The translations under genes and the position numbers were made by a program. From Episyrphus balteatus (Eukaryota; Arthropoda; Insecta; Diptera; Syrphidae), in contig NC_079136.1 in assembly GCF_945859705.1 (NCBI RefSeq), positions 96,905,120 to 96,969,119 on the forward strand: DNA of 64,000 nucleotides, written 5' to 3'. Each line of letters begins with the position of its first letter. The stretch's first letter is position 1. Positions 20,801 through 29,958 of the stretch are shown in pieces. The notes under the pieces are model-generated. The model searched no databases. It worked only from the letters and a program-made list of their open reading frames with translations, and was not told the DNA's origin.

Positions 20801-22228
20801 ATCGTCACAGATTGTAATTCTTTGACACTGACGTTGAATAAGAAAGATATAAACCCGAGGATTGCTAGGTGGGCATTAGAGTTAGAAAACTATGATAAAA
20901 TTTTGGAACACAGTAGTGGGAACAGAATGCAACATGTGGATGCGCTCAGTCGCATTTGCAATATATTGGTTCTTGAAGATAACACTTTTGAACAAACTTT
21001 GTCGATTTGTCAAAACAAAGATGAGTGCATACAAAAGATTAAAGAGCGGTTGCAAAATGAAGAAGATAGTAGGTATGAGTTACGAAATGGTTTAGTATAT
21101 AGGAAAGTTGGTCAAAATATCTTGTTTTTCGTCCCTAGTAGTATGGAGGGAAATATATTGCGGAAATATCACGATGAAATGGGGCATGTAGGTAGTGAAA
21201 AAGTACTAGACAATATCATGAAATCATATTGGTTTCCTAGTATACGGAAAAAGATTCAAGACCATATCAGCAACTGTTTGAAATGTATAGTATTTTCGGC
21301 AAAGACTGGCAAACACGAAGGGTTTTTGCATAGTATACCTAAAGGCGATATTCCATTTGAAACGGTTCACATTGATCATTTTGGTCCAGTGACCCTTAAG
21401 GCATCAAAAAAGAAGTATGTATTTTTGGTTGTGGATGCCTTCTCAAAGTTCACCAAATTATATGCGGTGCGATCCACGGGTACAAATGAAGTTTTGACGT
21501 GTATGAAAGCTTACTTTTCCTCATACAGTAGGCCTAAAGTAATAGTATCGGATCGAGGAAGTGCGTTTACTTCAGCTGCTTTTGATGAATTCCTAAAAGA
21601 TAATAACGTTAAGCACGTTAAAATCGCCACAGCTTCACCCCAAGCTAATGGACAAGTGGAGCGTGTAAATAGGAGTTTAGCTCCTATGCTAGCCAAAATC
21701 TCCAGTGGTGGTACGGAATTTACATTAGATAAAATTCTTCCTAAAATTGAATTTGCAATGAATAACACTTTTCATAAAAGTACTGGCACATGTGCAAGTG
21801 AATTGCTTTTTGGGGTAAAACAGAGAGGGGAAGTAATAGATGAGTTAAGGGAAAAGTTGGAAGAAGTTAATGAGTACGATAAAGTTAGAGACTTGGTAGA
21901 AATAAGAAAGAAGGCGTCAGAAAGAATTGTGAAACAACAAAACTATAATAAGCAAGTTAAGGATAGGAATAGGGTTAGTAAAAAGTATGAAGTCGGAGAT
22001 TATGTAATGTTAAAAAACTTTGTAAGTCAACCGGGAATATGTAAAAAAATTATTCCCAAATTTAAGGGACCGTATGAAGTACAGCAGGTGCTACCGAACG
22101 ATAGGTATCTAGTAAAAGATGTAGAAGGATTCCAGTTGACTCAGATACCATATACGGGGATATGGGAAGTCGCTAATATGAAACCATATATAAATTTCGG
22201 TGAAAAGGGTCAATCGGCCGAATTGTAG
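17852..22228 (+). CDS. Gag-Pol polyprotein (SAP, zinc knuckles, protease, RT, RNase H, integrase)
   Basis: A single 1,458-codon frame that would make all proteins for reverse transcription and integration. Order by residue: SAP-type DNA-binding motif (15-41, VAQLKVWLKKLNQKT..TKSELVLRLL); acidic segment to about 105; coiled coil about 105-150; Gag core about 165-310; CCHC knuckles at 343-356 and 366-379; protease DTGS at 415-418; Lys/Asn/Glu/Ser repeat linker about 507-551; RT with YLDD at 771-774; RNase H acidic residues D920, E962, D987, D1030; integrase HHCC H1107, H1112, C1142, C1145; DDE triad D1175, D1234, E1270 (DX35E); and a GPY/F-like C-terminus near 1,403. Gag and Pol are fused with no frameshift or stop, unlike many gypsy elements. 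The ATG at 17,852 is the first in frame after the leader. The stop codon TAG lies inside the first five bases of the 3' LTR. The lineage looks Mag-like, by inference from the two CCHC knuckles. Confidence 0.95.
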   Translation: MNTHDDIAKIHGCNVAQLKVWLKKLNQKTSGTKSELVLRLLSIPDRGEYPVAVAHTHEVDGNESDESEDNRNDEHLKKKTTNEETDERTEECDDDDEGEANEGHAHEKELLMKEREIKNLKREVELYKKEVSLLKRENELLQKENTPSDKKKDHLDSGIKELLPDFSGEGFAHWEMQLRNLIMAYKLDDNCSRILISHRLKGNALKWFHSDSRHDIKQITTEELLKEMGKIFKTKESRLYMKREYEFRKWQNNESFQQYLHDKTIGANKLCLDDEELLEDLIDGIPDVHLKTQARMQCFNTINELSQAFSKIQLPKTKIMPSTIAVPSTSRRPTTAEAKPIRCFNCNSLGHIATECRKPKRPSGSCHICAEMGHLAATCPKRNALVVHHVNHYEDDDNFKINHLTYKILVGTLLDTGSSISIIQEQFVPKIFIQKCNQSCKNLKVMGINKSLLKIIGCVTVVIIYEEEEIKLNMFVVDDDTMRIAAILGRDFLKSANLRLQKNKEIVSKNENENDYKIESKNEIKIESKNESKNESKKESKNESKNESKNDFQNECNTLMSIEIEENINEIDLSDSKKLSFDEKNEFYELYKDYVYCKRPEFPETDYEIKLRLTDEKPFHCPPRRLSYLEKAQVQGILDELVESGVIRKSKSEYASPIVLVRKKTGDIRLCVDYRTLNKMTLKDNYPLPLIDDLLDRLANKQIFSLLDLKSAFYHVRMEKESIKYTSFVTPLGQYEFLKMPFGLRNAPSTFQRFINEVFEDLIREGKIAIYLDDIMIATETVAEHLQILREVFKKLIQNKLELRQDKCRFLKSEIQYLGYVISKEGIQPDKKGLESVKSFPIPKNAKEVHSFLGLCSYFRRFIKGFSLLAEPLYKLIRKNVTFKFEANEIRAFETLQAKLLESPILAIYDPRDETELHCDASSLGFGAILLQKKNDGMFHPIFYFSKRTTETEAKYHSFELETLAIIYALRRFRIYLHGLRFKIVTDCNSLTLTLNKKDINPRIARWALELENYDKILEHSSGNRMQHVDALSRICNILVLEDNTFEQTLSICQNKDECIQKIKERLQNEEDSRYELRNGLVYRKVGQNILFFVPSSMEGNILRKYHDEMGHVGSEKVLDNIMKSYWFPSIRKKIQDHISNCLKCIVFSAKTGKHEGFLHSIPKGDIPFETVHIDHFGPVTLKASKKKYVFLVVDAFSKFTKLYAVRSTGTNEVLTCMKAYFSSYSRPKVIVSDRGSAFTSAAFDEFLKDNNVKHVKIATASPQANGQVERVNRSLAPMLAKISSGGTEFTLDKILPKIEFAMNNTFHKSTGTCASELLFGVKQRGEVIDELREKLEEVNEYDKVRDLVEIRKKASERIVKQQNYNKQVKDRNRVSKKYEVGDYVMLKNFVSQPGICKKIIPKFKGPYEVQQVLPNDRYLVKDVEGFQLTQIPYTGIWEVANMKPYINFGEKGQSAEL

Positions 22229-22470
22229 CCAAGAGAAATAAATATAATATAAACAAAAAAAAAATGTTATCTCTTTATGAAGAGAGTTGTTAAATATCTT
22301 AAGGGCTTGCCAGTATAAGTATTATATAAGTATTGTATAAGAATAAAAACGCAGACTTCGAGTCAGTTGAAAATTTATATTCAGTGAAGTCAGACGCGTA
22401 ATAAAGATCGAGTTAAATATATAAAAAATTGTGTTTCTTTTCCCTAATGAAAATCTAAAGTTACCTTACA
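22224..22470 (+). repeat. 3' LTR (247 bp)
   Basis: Same ends as the 5' LTR. The differences seen are an A10 instead of A9 run, TATTGTAT for TATAGTAT, and TTTATATT for TTGATATT. The purine run GAAAAGGG about 15 bp upstream is a weak candidate polypurine tract. Confidence 0.93.
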
Positions 22471-22690
22471 GAAGGTGTTTTACTTCAGGAGTAAAACATG
22501 AGATTTGTCTCCGAGAAGATAAACCACTTCATGCTAAATTGTAAAGATTACCGAAAAAACACGAAGAAGAGGTGGCCCAACAAATTAAAGAAATGGAAAA
22601 ACAGGGTATAATTAGAAGCAGTATGAGTAGATATATGCTTCTCCCATAGTTGTGGTTGCCAAGAAACCCGATAGTGATGGACAAGTAAAA
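22471..22690 (+). pseudogene. Gypsy pol fragment, right half of the interrupted relic
   Basis: Begins with the GAAG target duplication and continues the RT N-terminal region. RLPKKHEEEVAQQIKEMEKQ (broken by a TAA just before it) is close to RLPPKHEEEVRRQISEMEKQ in the errantivirus-like element near 27,600, and is followed by a shifted SPIVVVAKK-like stretch. It ends near 22,690, where sequence switches to a relative of the intact element. Confidence 0.75.
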
Positions 22691-23877
22691 TAATAAATAA
22701 ATTGAATGTGGACGAGGCAGAGGTTCTCGAGAACTTGGTGGATGGGATTCCAAGCAGCAGTTGATTGAGGCGTTCAGGCAGATTGAATTGCCTAAAGTAA
22801 AATAATCTCCAGTTTTGTCGGCACCACCGCTCGTCCTATGATTATGGGACCATCTACATCAAGAGCAGCATTTGTTACATCAGCTCCAGTCGCACCGAGA
22901 GCAGCAGTAAAACCGGACATAAAACAACTTCGCTGCTATAATTGCAACTCACTTGGACATTACGCATCGGAGTGCCGTAAGGAGCGGAGGCAGTATAGGG
23001 CGTGCCATGTTTGTGCACAATTTGGCCATCGGGCAGCTGAGTGCCCAAATCGGAAGGCAGTTGTGCTGCACACACTATCGGACGACGATGAGGATGACTA
23101 TGTAAGACAAATACATATATATTATTTTAAAAATAAATCTTTTAACATATAAATTATTATTAGGAACATTATTAGATACTGGCAGCCCTATTTCTCTTAT
23201 TAAAAGGCAACACGTGGTATCAATAAAAGTAAATTAAAAATAAACGGTTATGTGAATACGTGTATTTATTTCGAGTATGAAGAAGTAAAATTAAAACTCT
23301 ATGTTGTAGAAGATACCACCATGCAACAGTCTGTCTTGTTGTACAGAGATCTCTTGAAATTAGCTAAATTAAAATTAACAAAAGAAAAAATTAACGAAAA
23401 AGAGATATTTATTGAAGAAATAATGGAAAAAGAAAAAAATGAAAGTAATAATGATAGAATATAGGGAAAAACCGAATGGAAATAAAAATGAAAGTTATTT
23501 TGTTGCAATAAAAAAAAAAAAAAGGAATTTTGAAAAAGAATGTTTCAAGTTAATGAATATAGAAATCGAAAAAGATGAACAGAATTTGGATTTAGAAGAT
23601 AAATGTAAGCAATCATTTGAAGCAAAAATGAAATTCCACAGTATGTACCGGGATTTTCTGGAATGCAGTCGCCCGGATTATCCAGGAACCGAGTTCCGTG
23701 TGAAACTTAGACTAACTGATGATAAGTTATTTAATTGTGTGCCTAGAAGGTTATCCTATTTAGAAAAGGCACAAGTACAGGGGATTTTGGATGAATGGTT
23801 AGAGTCAGGTGTAATTAGGCCGAGCAAATCTGAGTACGCATCTCCGATAGTACTCGTGAAGAAAAAGACAGGTGATG
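22691..23877 (+). pseudogene. Decayed gag-pol relative of the intact SAP-Gag element
   Basis: Starts within Gag (DEAEVLENLVDGIPS, matching DDEELLEDLIDGIPD of the intact element). CYNCNSLGHYASEC and CHVCAQFGHRAAEC knuckles follow (22,936-23,050), then protease LLDTGSPISLI near 23,172. Next come a Lys/Glu/Asn-rich linker and RT N-terminus VKLRLTDDKLFNCVPRRLSY to IVLVKKKTGDA. Similarity stops abruptly at 23,877, where the intact copy has KKTGDIRLCVDY. Several frameshifts separate the open blocks (22,838-23,152; 23,252-23,464; 23,439-23,894). N-terminal SAP region, palm of RT, RNase H and integrase are missing. Same family, clearly diverged. Confidence 0.88.
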
Positions 23878-26100
23878 CCTCTTTCGTTGAGTAAACGAAA
23901 CCGCGAATTTAATTTCTAACGAAACTCAGCGAGACAAATGCAAAATGCGTTCTTTTCATTTCCACCGGTCAGACTAGTCAGACAGCCAAGTCCGAGATTC
24001 TACTCCATCATCAGCCACGAAAATTTAACCAAATTTCTGGTTTAAAGTGAAAGATTATTCTTCAAGTGTGGCGAGGAGTAAAGAAGCTTTATATTTATTA
24101 CAAGGTACGTAGAGTATTTGAGAAAAACTAAACATTTTTCTCTCGGGTATATTCGTGTTGTTAAAGTGAGTACTTTCTCCACAGATTTATTGAAATAAGG
24201 TCCGATGCACTACGCTCTGGGCGTGATTTGTTTGGTGTTGACCACAATATTCAGGCCGTCTTTTTTATCGGCACCCTCAGGTCAGCGCGACGTAAAGTCA
24301 TCCGCTCTGGCCCTCCAAACGTCCAAAAGGATAATCGCCTGAGCTCCGCCGAACCTGAGTGGTGCGCGTATGAAAAAAAGAGTACCTTGTGTTGAACATT
24401 GCTAAAACCGTGCCACAGTATAACTGGGAAAAATTTCAGTATTTTCCCGTCCCAAGGTGCTGCTCGTTGGGCCTGAATTAATCCTCCGCCCAGTTCAGCA
24501 CCTCAGCACGTGGCAGCCAACGATCATTCGTGCATGTCGTTGGGCTCGAACCGTAGTTCTCGTTCCAGAACACCACCATCTGTTAGGATCAACATCCAGC
24601 CGTCAATATCATCGCATCAGTCGTCATCAATAAATTAAAGTTTTTTTTCTTCTTGTCGAGTGTTAAATCTTTAAAAAAAATTTCTGTAAAAGTGAAAATC
24701 CGATCGCGTTTTTTTTAAATAAAAATTTGCAGAACAAATTTGCACACCGAAGAAAGAACAAAAAAGTTAAATAGTTAAACAAAAAAAAAAAAAAAAACCT
24801 AAAAAAAAATACAAGAAAAAAAGAAAATACCAGCACTACATAAAATAAATATACATTAACAAAATTATTTCCTAATCAAGCCAGCAGGGATCTTCGTGCA
24901 AACGGATCATCACCTGGAGAAAGAGAAGCTGTAAGTAATTTAACTTTAAATTTTATCAATTTTTGCGTATTGTATATACATATTGTATTTGGCTGGTACG
25001 TTCGTATCTTTCATTATAAAAAAAAAATATATATCAGAATTGGTACTAACCTTAAAGAAAATAGAAAAAAAAAGAAGAGTTTTCATTGCGAACTCGAACC
25101 TCGTTATCTCAATTTAATTGATTCAATACTCGGTGTAATTATTTGATTTTTTTTCACCTCGGATTTTCGCTTATTAGCTTAAAGTATGAGCTTGTTCACT
25201 TGTACTCAAACTAAGTTTTGCGAATCTAACGCATTTATTACGCCTGTTTTTTTTATATACTGGGATTTGAAATTTATTTTCAAAACCAAATGTTAATGAA
25301 ATAATTTCTCAAAATTCTATCGATTGCTTTTTTTTTAAACTTAAATTTTGATTTTTAAACTAAAATAAATAATTTAGGAATTCGGCTCAAAAAAATTGAA
25401 CTTTTTCTTATGTATCTGAGATGATAAGATAATTCAAAACCTAATGGGCGATGAAGAGGCAAGCAAATTAAATAAGGATATGTAAATAGCCAGCATGTAT
25501 TAAATAACTTTCGGGGTCGTCAACAAAATTCGGCATTTGACGGCCATGGAGCCCTGTCAGTTGTCAGTGGTTGGGTGGGTACAGCCAGGAGTGATGAACA
25601 TCCGACCCCTATACTTCTTGTGTGTGTTTTCCCCTTTTCTTTTTCTACAATCAATCAGCTTAGCTGATTATAATTCTTTTTTTTTTTTAGGTCAGCTTCC
25701 GTCAATACATCAGCAAAATCATTTTATTTTTTTTTTTTAAGAGAATCATCGCGTTTAACTACGCCTGTTCCTCATTTTTTTCTAGTTCTTCAGATCGGCA
25801 TGATTTTTTTTTAAATTTTTGTGGACTAAGAGACAGCGGAAAAGATCCCCCCCTCCGACGAGCCATAGCCGCGCGAGTTACACAGATGCAAGTCAGCAAA
25901 CTTGATGACGGAACATATGTGTTACTTCGCAACCCATAATGTAATTCAACACCACTTTCCGCTGACAATCGATACATTGCAATATTCGAAGGCCAACGGA
26001 AAGTGGATGCATTGACCTTAGCTTTAAGTGATTGATTGATAATTTAAATAATAAAACTAATTCGGCAGTCGCAATCGACCCGGAGAACAACAAACACTGT
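23878..26100. other. Non-coding leader-like region with candidate small intron
   Basis: No protein gene is supported. 24,190-24,620 is unusually GC-rich for this window, without a long open frame. A donor CAAGGTACGTAGAG (24,100-24,113) and an acceptor TTTCTCCACAG (24,173-24,183) frame a possible 80-bp intron. A donor-like GAAGCTGTAAGTAATTT near 24,925 and a T-rich acceptor TTTTTTTTTTAG near 25,690 frame a possible second intron. The region precedes a gypsy gag and may be the 5' leader of that element or a host gene scrap. Confidence 0.35.
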
Positions 26101-26157
26101 TTTCTTTGGTAACAATATATTATAATTAATAGGGTTGGTGATGAATGACCAAAACCC

Positions 26158-26256
26158 ATAATCCCAAAGAGAAAATCCCCAAAGCCAAAATCCCCAAGAC
26201 AGACTTGGGTATAGACAAAATCTCCAGGAAAAAATCTCCGAGCGAAAATCCCAAAA
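26158..26256. repeat. Degenerate AAAATCCCCAAA-type short tandem repeat
   Basis: Six copies of an (A)AAATC(C/T)C(C)A/GA-type motif occur at 11-30 bp spacing near 26,159, 26,171, 26,187, 26,217, 26,231 and 26,244. They lie immediately upstream of the gag open frame. Confidence 0.6.
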
Positions 26257-26262
26257 TTTCAG

Positions 26263-26920
26263 ATGCGCAAGTTGTGTATCAAGCAATCAAATCGCGCGCG
26301 CGATTTGTCATGGCAAGAAACTAGGAAGCAACTTGTTCAGCATTTCAGAACGGTGATCGACATCAACAACATCTGGCATCAAATCAACAACTTAAAGGTA
26401 AATAGTATTTTAGACTTATGTAATAATATAGAATTAATTTTAAAAGAGTGTCATGATTATGCACTGTATGAGTTAAATCATGTAGAAATAATTAATTCGT
26501 GCAAGCAATTATTAATAGCTAAAATAAAAGAACTCATCGTAGGTCAGTTATCTAGGGAAATAAGAAACAAGTTTGATTTGAGTGCAATTATCGACATACT
26601 GAGAACATATATTCCAGATAGTGAGTGGAATTTAAAAAAAAATTATAGAACTACATAGTTTCGTAAATAGATCCAATTCAATACCCACCGATAATAACAG
26701 AGTTTGGCAAAATAACAATAGTCATGTACCTCAGGCCCATAACAGAACACACAACAGTTCAGGGCAAGCTAGGCATCCTTTTAATACTAGATCTGGACAG
26801 ACGAGACAAAACAACAGTAGATATGGACAAGAAAGACAAAATAGTGCACAAGTATTTAATCCATCAGGTCAGGTCAGAAATAGTCGTCAAAACCCACAAC
26901 CGATGGATGTAGATTATTGA
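26263..26920 (+). pseudogene. Errantivirus-like gag, C-terminal part
   Basis: The 131-codon open block from 26,263 contains WQETRKQLVQHF and a Leu-rich Gag C-domain ending TYIPDSEW. After a frameshift in an A-run near 26,640, the other frame reads an Asn/Gln/Arg-rich tail ending PQPMDVDY and a stop at 26,918-26,920. The Gln/Asn/Arg-rich tail without CCHC knuckles and a PMDVD ending is typical of 17.6/297-type Gag. The Gag N-terminus is absent. Upstream sequence changes to simple repeat. Confidence 0.72.
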
Positions 26921-27049
26921 CCAGTAGTATTGAACCAAGTTGTTCGGGGGAAATGGGTTCCGAAAAAATAAATAATATTGATCCAGCATCGGATTTTCGG
27001 AACTAAGCCTCGGACATAAAATATTTTGCAATTTCTCGATAGGTGATAA

Positions 27050-29928
27050 AAAATATAGAACGTTGATTGACACTGGATCTAGTAAGTTTAATCAACTCAT
27101 CTAGGGTTGATTGTAGTAAATTCCCTATATTAGAAACTAAATCAATTTTTTTGAATACAATTAACAACAAAACAAAAGAATTAATAGTTATTGTTGTTAC
27201 TGACGTACCAAAAGAATTCAGAATGGGAAAGAATAGCAAATTAAAATGGCATAAGATGAGTTTAATTAATAAAGATTATGACCTTCTTGTTGGAATGGAT
27301 ACAATTAGTAGAAATTTCACTAAAATTGATATGAAAGGAAAAATAATAGAATTATGTAATACGGCAAAAATAAAGTTATATTCTGGAGAAACATTAGAAA
27401 TTGAAAATTATGAACTCTCAAGTGAAACTGCAAATGATGTAGATCTTTCACATTTGAATCCACAGGAAAGAGAAAAAGTTATTAAAATTTTAAAACGGTT
27501 TCAAAGTTTGATTTTTAAAGAGGGTGGTCCGCTTACAAATACAAATTCTATAATGCATGAGATAAGAACAACAACGGATCAGCAAATAAATTCTAGGGTT
27601 TATAGATTACCCCCAAAACATGAAGAGGAAGTTCGTAGGCAAATTTCAGAAATGGAAAAACAGGGTATTGTTCGAAAATCTAACAGTAGATACTCTTCTC
27701 CCATTGTGGTTGTCCCGAAAAAGATTGGAAGAGCAGGTGAACAGAAGTTCAGGCTTTGTGTGGACTATAGAAAATTAAATGAAATAACTCTTGATGACAA
27801 GTATTCCTGCCTAATATAGATAGTATATTAGACAAGTTAGGGCGAGCCCAGTATTTTACAACTTTGGATTTAGCCAAAGGCTACTACCAAATAAAAATGA
27901 GCCCCGAGGACATTCATAAAACTGCATTTGTTACTCCAAATGGTTTATATGAGTTTACTCGGATGCCTTTTGGCCTCAAAAACGCCCCAGCGACGTTTCA
28001 GAGGCTTATGAATGAAATACTAAGAGAACACATAAATAAGATCTGTGTTGTCTATCTTGACGATATTCTCATATTTTCCACTAGTTTAGAAGAACATCTC
28101 ATTGCCATCAATACAATCTTTAAGACACTTGCCAAACATAATCTCAAGGTCCAGTTTAATAAATGCTCATTCCTTCAAAAAGATACAGAGTTTTTGGGGC
28201 ATATCTTAACTGATGAAGGTATGAAACCTAACCCTGATAAAGTTAAATGCATTTCTGATTATAAATTGTCAACATCAGAGAAAGAACTAAAATCATTTCT
28301 GGGTGTAACAGGATTTTATCGGAAATTTGTAAAAAAATTACTCAAAAATTGCATATCCGATGATTAAGTATTTAAAAAAAAAATGCAAAACTTAATTCAA
28401 AGGACCCAGAGTATATACAGGCATTTGAAACTTTGAAGAAAAATATCACGAACTATCCTATATTAAGATTTCCTAATTTCCAAAAGCCTTTGTGTTTACT
28501 GACGCTTCCAACTTTGCTATTGGTGCAGTGCTGACCCAAGAAGGGCAACCTGTTTTCTATGCTTCGAGATCCTTAAATGATCACGAGAAGAGGTATTCAC
28601 CCACTGATAAAGAATTTCTTGCTATTGTCTGGTCAGTGACATATTTTAGACCCTACCTCTGGGGAAATAAATTTAAAATAGTCACAGACCATCAACCTAT
28701 TAAGTATCTAAATAAAAAATACAAAGGCAAAGAATTTTCCGCAAGAAATCAGAGATGGTTACTGAAATTGTCTGAATTTTATTACACAATAGAATACTTA
28801 AGGGGTAAAGACAATAAAGTGGCAGATTTTTTGAGCCGCATCAAGGATGTTAACCAAATAGACGGTGAATCGGACTCAAATGTGGCAACTGTCCACTCAG
28901 CACCAGAGCAACAGTTGGATCATTTCTCAATAAAAGAAGAAATAGTAAATAAATATAGAACTCAAATAATTTCATCAAATAATGTTTCAAATGAAGTCGA
29001 AGTGTTGCATAGTAGAAGAATCATCCATGTGGATATGACTAAAAATCAGTTATATTGGGAAGATCTCTTCAAACGAACTCTTATAAAAGGAAAAGGAATT
29101 TATACCGAACTATCGTATCATGAGTATAACAAAATTCAACAATGTTTAATAAAACTTTTCAAGGATAATAAAAACCTTTCATTTGTTAAGTGCACACTTA
29201 GAGCTCTCGAGGTAAGAAATGAAGCAGACGCTTGTAAACAAATTTCTTTATACCATATCAAAGAGAGTAGTCATTCAGGAATTATTTTAACACATAAAAC
29301 TTTGAAAAATAAAGTTTATTTTCCAGGTTTAGTCAAGCAAATATCGAAGGTTATAGGAAATTGTCAAACATGCCAAGAAGGCAAATATGATAGAAAACCT
29401 ATTAGGTAAACCAAAATTCAAAATTTCTGAAACACCAACAGAAATGAATGAAATATTACATAATGGATATTTATAATTTTAATAAGTTATTTTATCTAAC
29501 ATTCTTGGATAAACTTACAAAAAAGGCTTATGTCTATAGCTTAACTAGTAAGAATTGGGTAAGTAAACTGGAATGTATTGAAGAACAATTTTCCAAGTTC
29601 GGAAATCCAAAGAAAATCGTTTGCGATAACGAATTCCAATCAGAAAATATAAAAGAATTTTTCCGAGAAGAGGATGTTCAAGTTCACTTTACCAAGCCGA
29701 ATTCCCATACCTACAGGAAACTCTGACATTGAACGTTTTCATTCTACGCTACTTGAAATTCTATTAACTATAAAAAATACAGATTTAACTACTAACCAAA
29801 AAATGCATAAAGCAGTTAAAATATATAATAATAGGTATCACTCCACTATCGAAATGAGTCCAAATAAAGCAGTAGAGACAGAAGCAAACATTTTAACTGA
29901 GAAAGCCAATGAACGTAACATATTATAA
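27050..29928 (+). pseudogene. Errantivirus-like pol (protease, RT, RNase H, integrase), frameshifted
   Basis: Protease active site LIDTGSS at 27,063-27,083, with an in-frame stop soon after. The RT block 27,067-27,819 has RLPPKHEEEVRRQISEMEKQ, SSPIVVVPKK and FRLCVDYRKLNEITL. After a frameshift near 27,810, 27,864-28,367 has LAKGYYQIKM and catalytic YLDDIL. A further disruption at 28,345-28,490 is followed by RNase H plus integrase zinc region (28,492-29,409) with FTDAS, KEFLAIVW, VTDHQP and KVADFLSR, then CQTCQEGK. The integrase core 29,448-29,726 holds DIYNF and KIVCDNEF; after another shift, DIERFH (29,674-29,928) holds the Glu. All catalytic motifs are readable but at least four breaks make it inactive. 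It continues into an env frame. Confidence 0.92.
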
Positions 29929-29958
29929 ACAGAAGAAATTTAGATAGAGAAGAGTACA

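Larger units (their letters stand above)
17276..22470 (+). mobile_element. Complete, young gypsy-group LTR retrotransposon with SAP-domain Gag
   Basis: The 5' LTR (17,276-17,521) and 3' LTR (22,224-22,470) differ by two substitutions and one A in a homopolymer. The insertion is flanked by GAAG at 17,272-17,275 and 22,471-22,474. The internal region carries one uninterrupted gag-pol frame with every catalytic motif. It sits inside an older gypsy pol relic whose two halves are at 16,667-17,275 and 22,471-22,690. High LTR identity plus an intact frame indicate a recent insertion, possibly still active. Confidence 0.95.
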
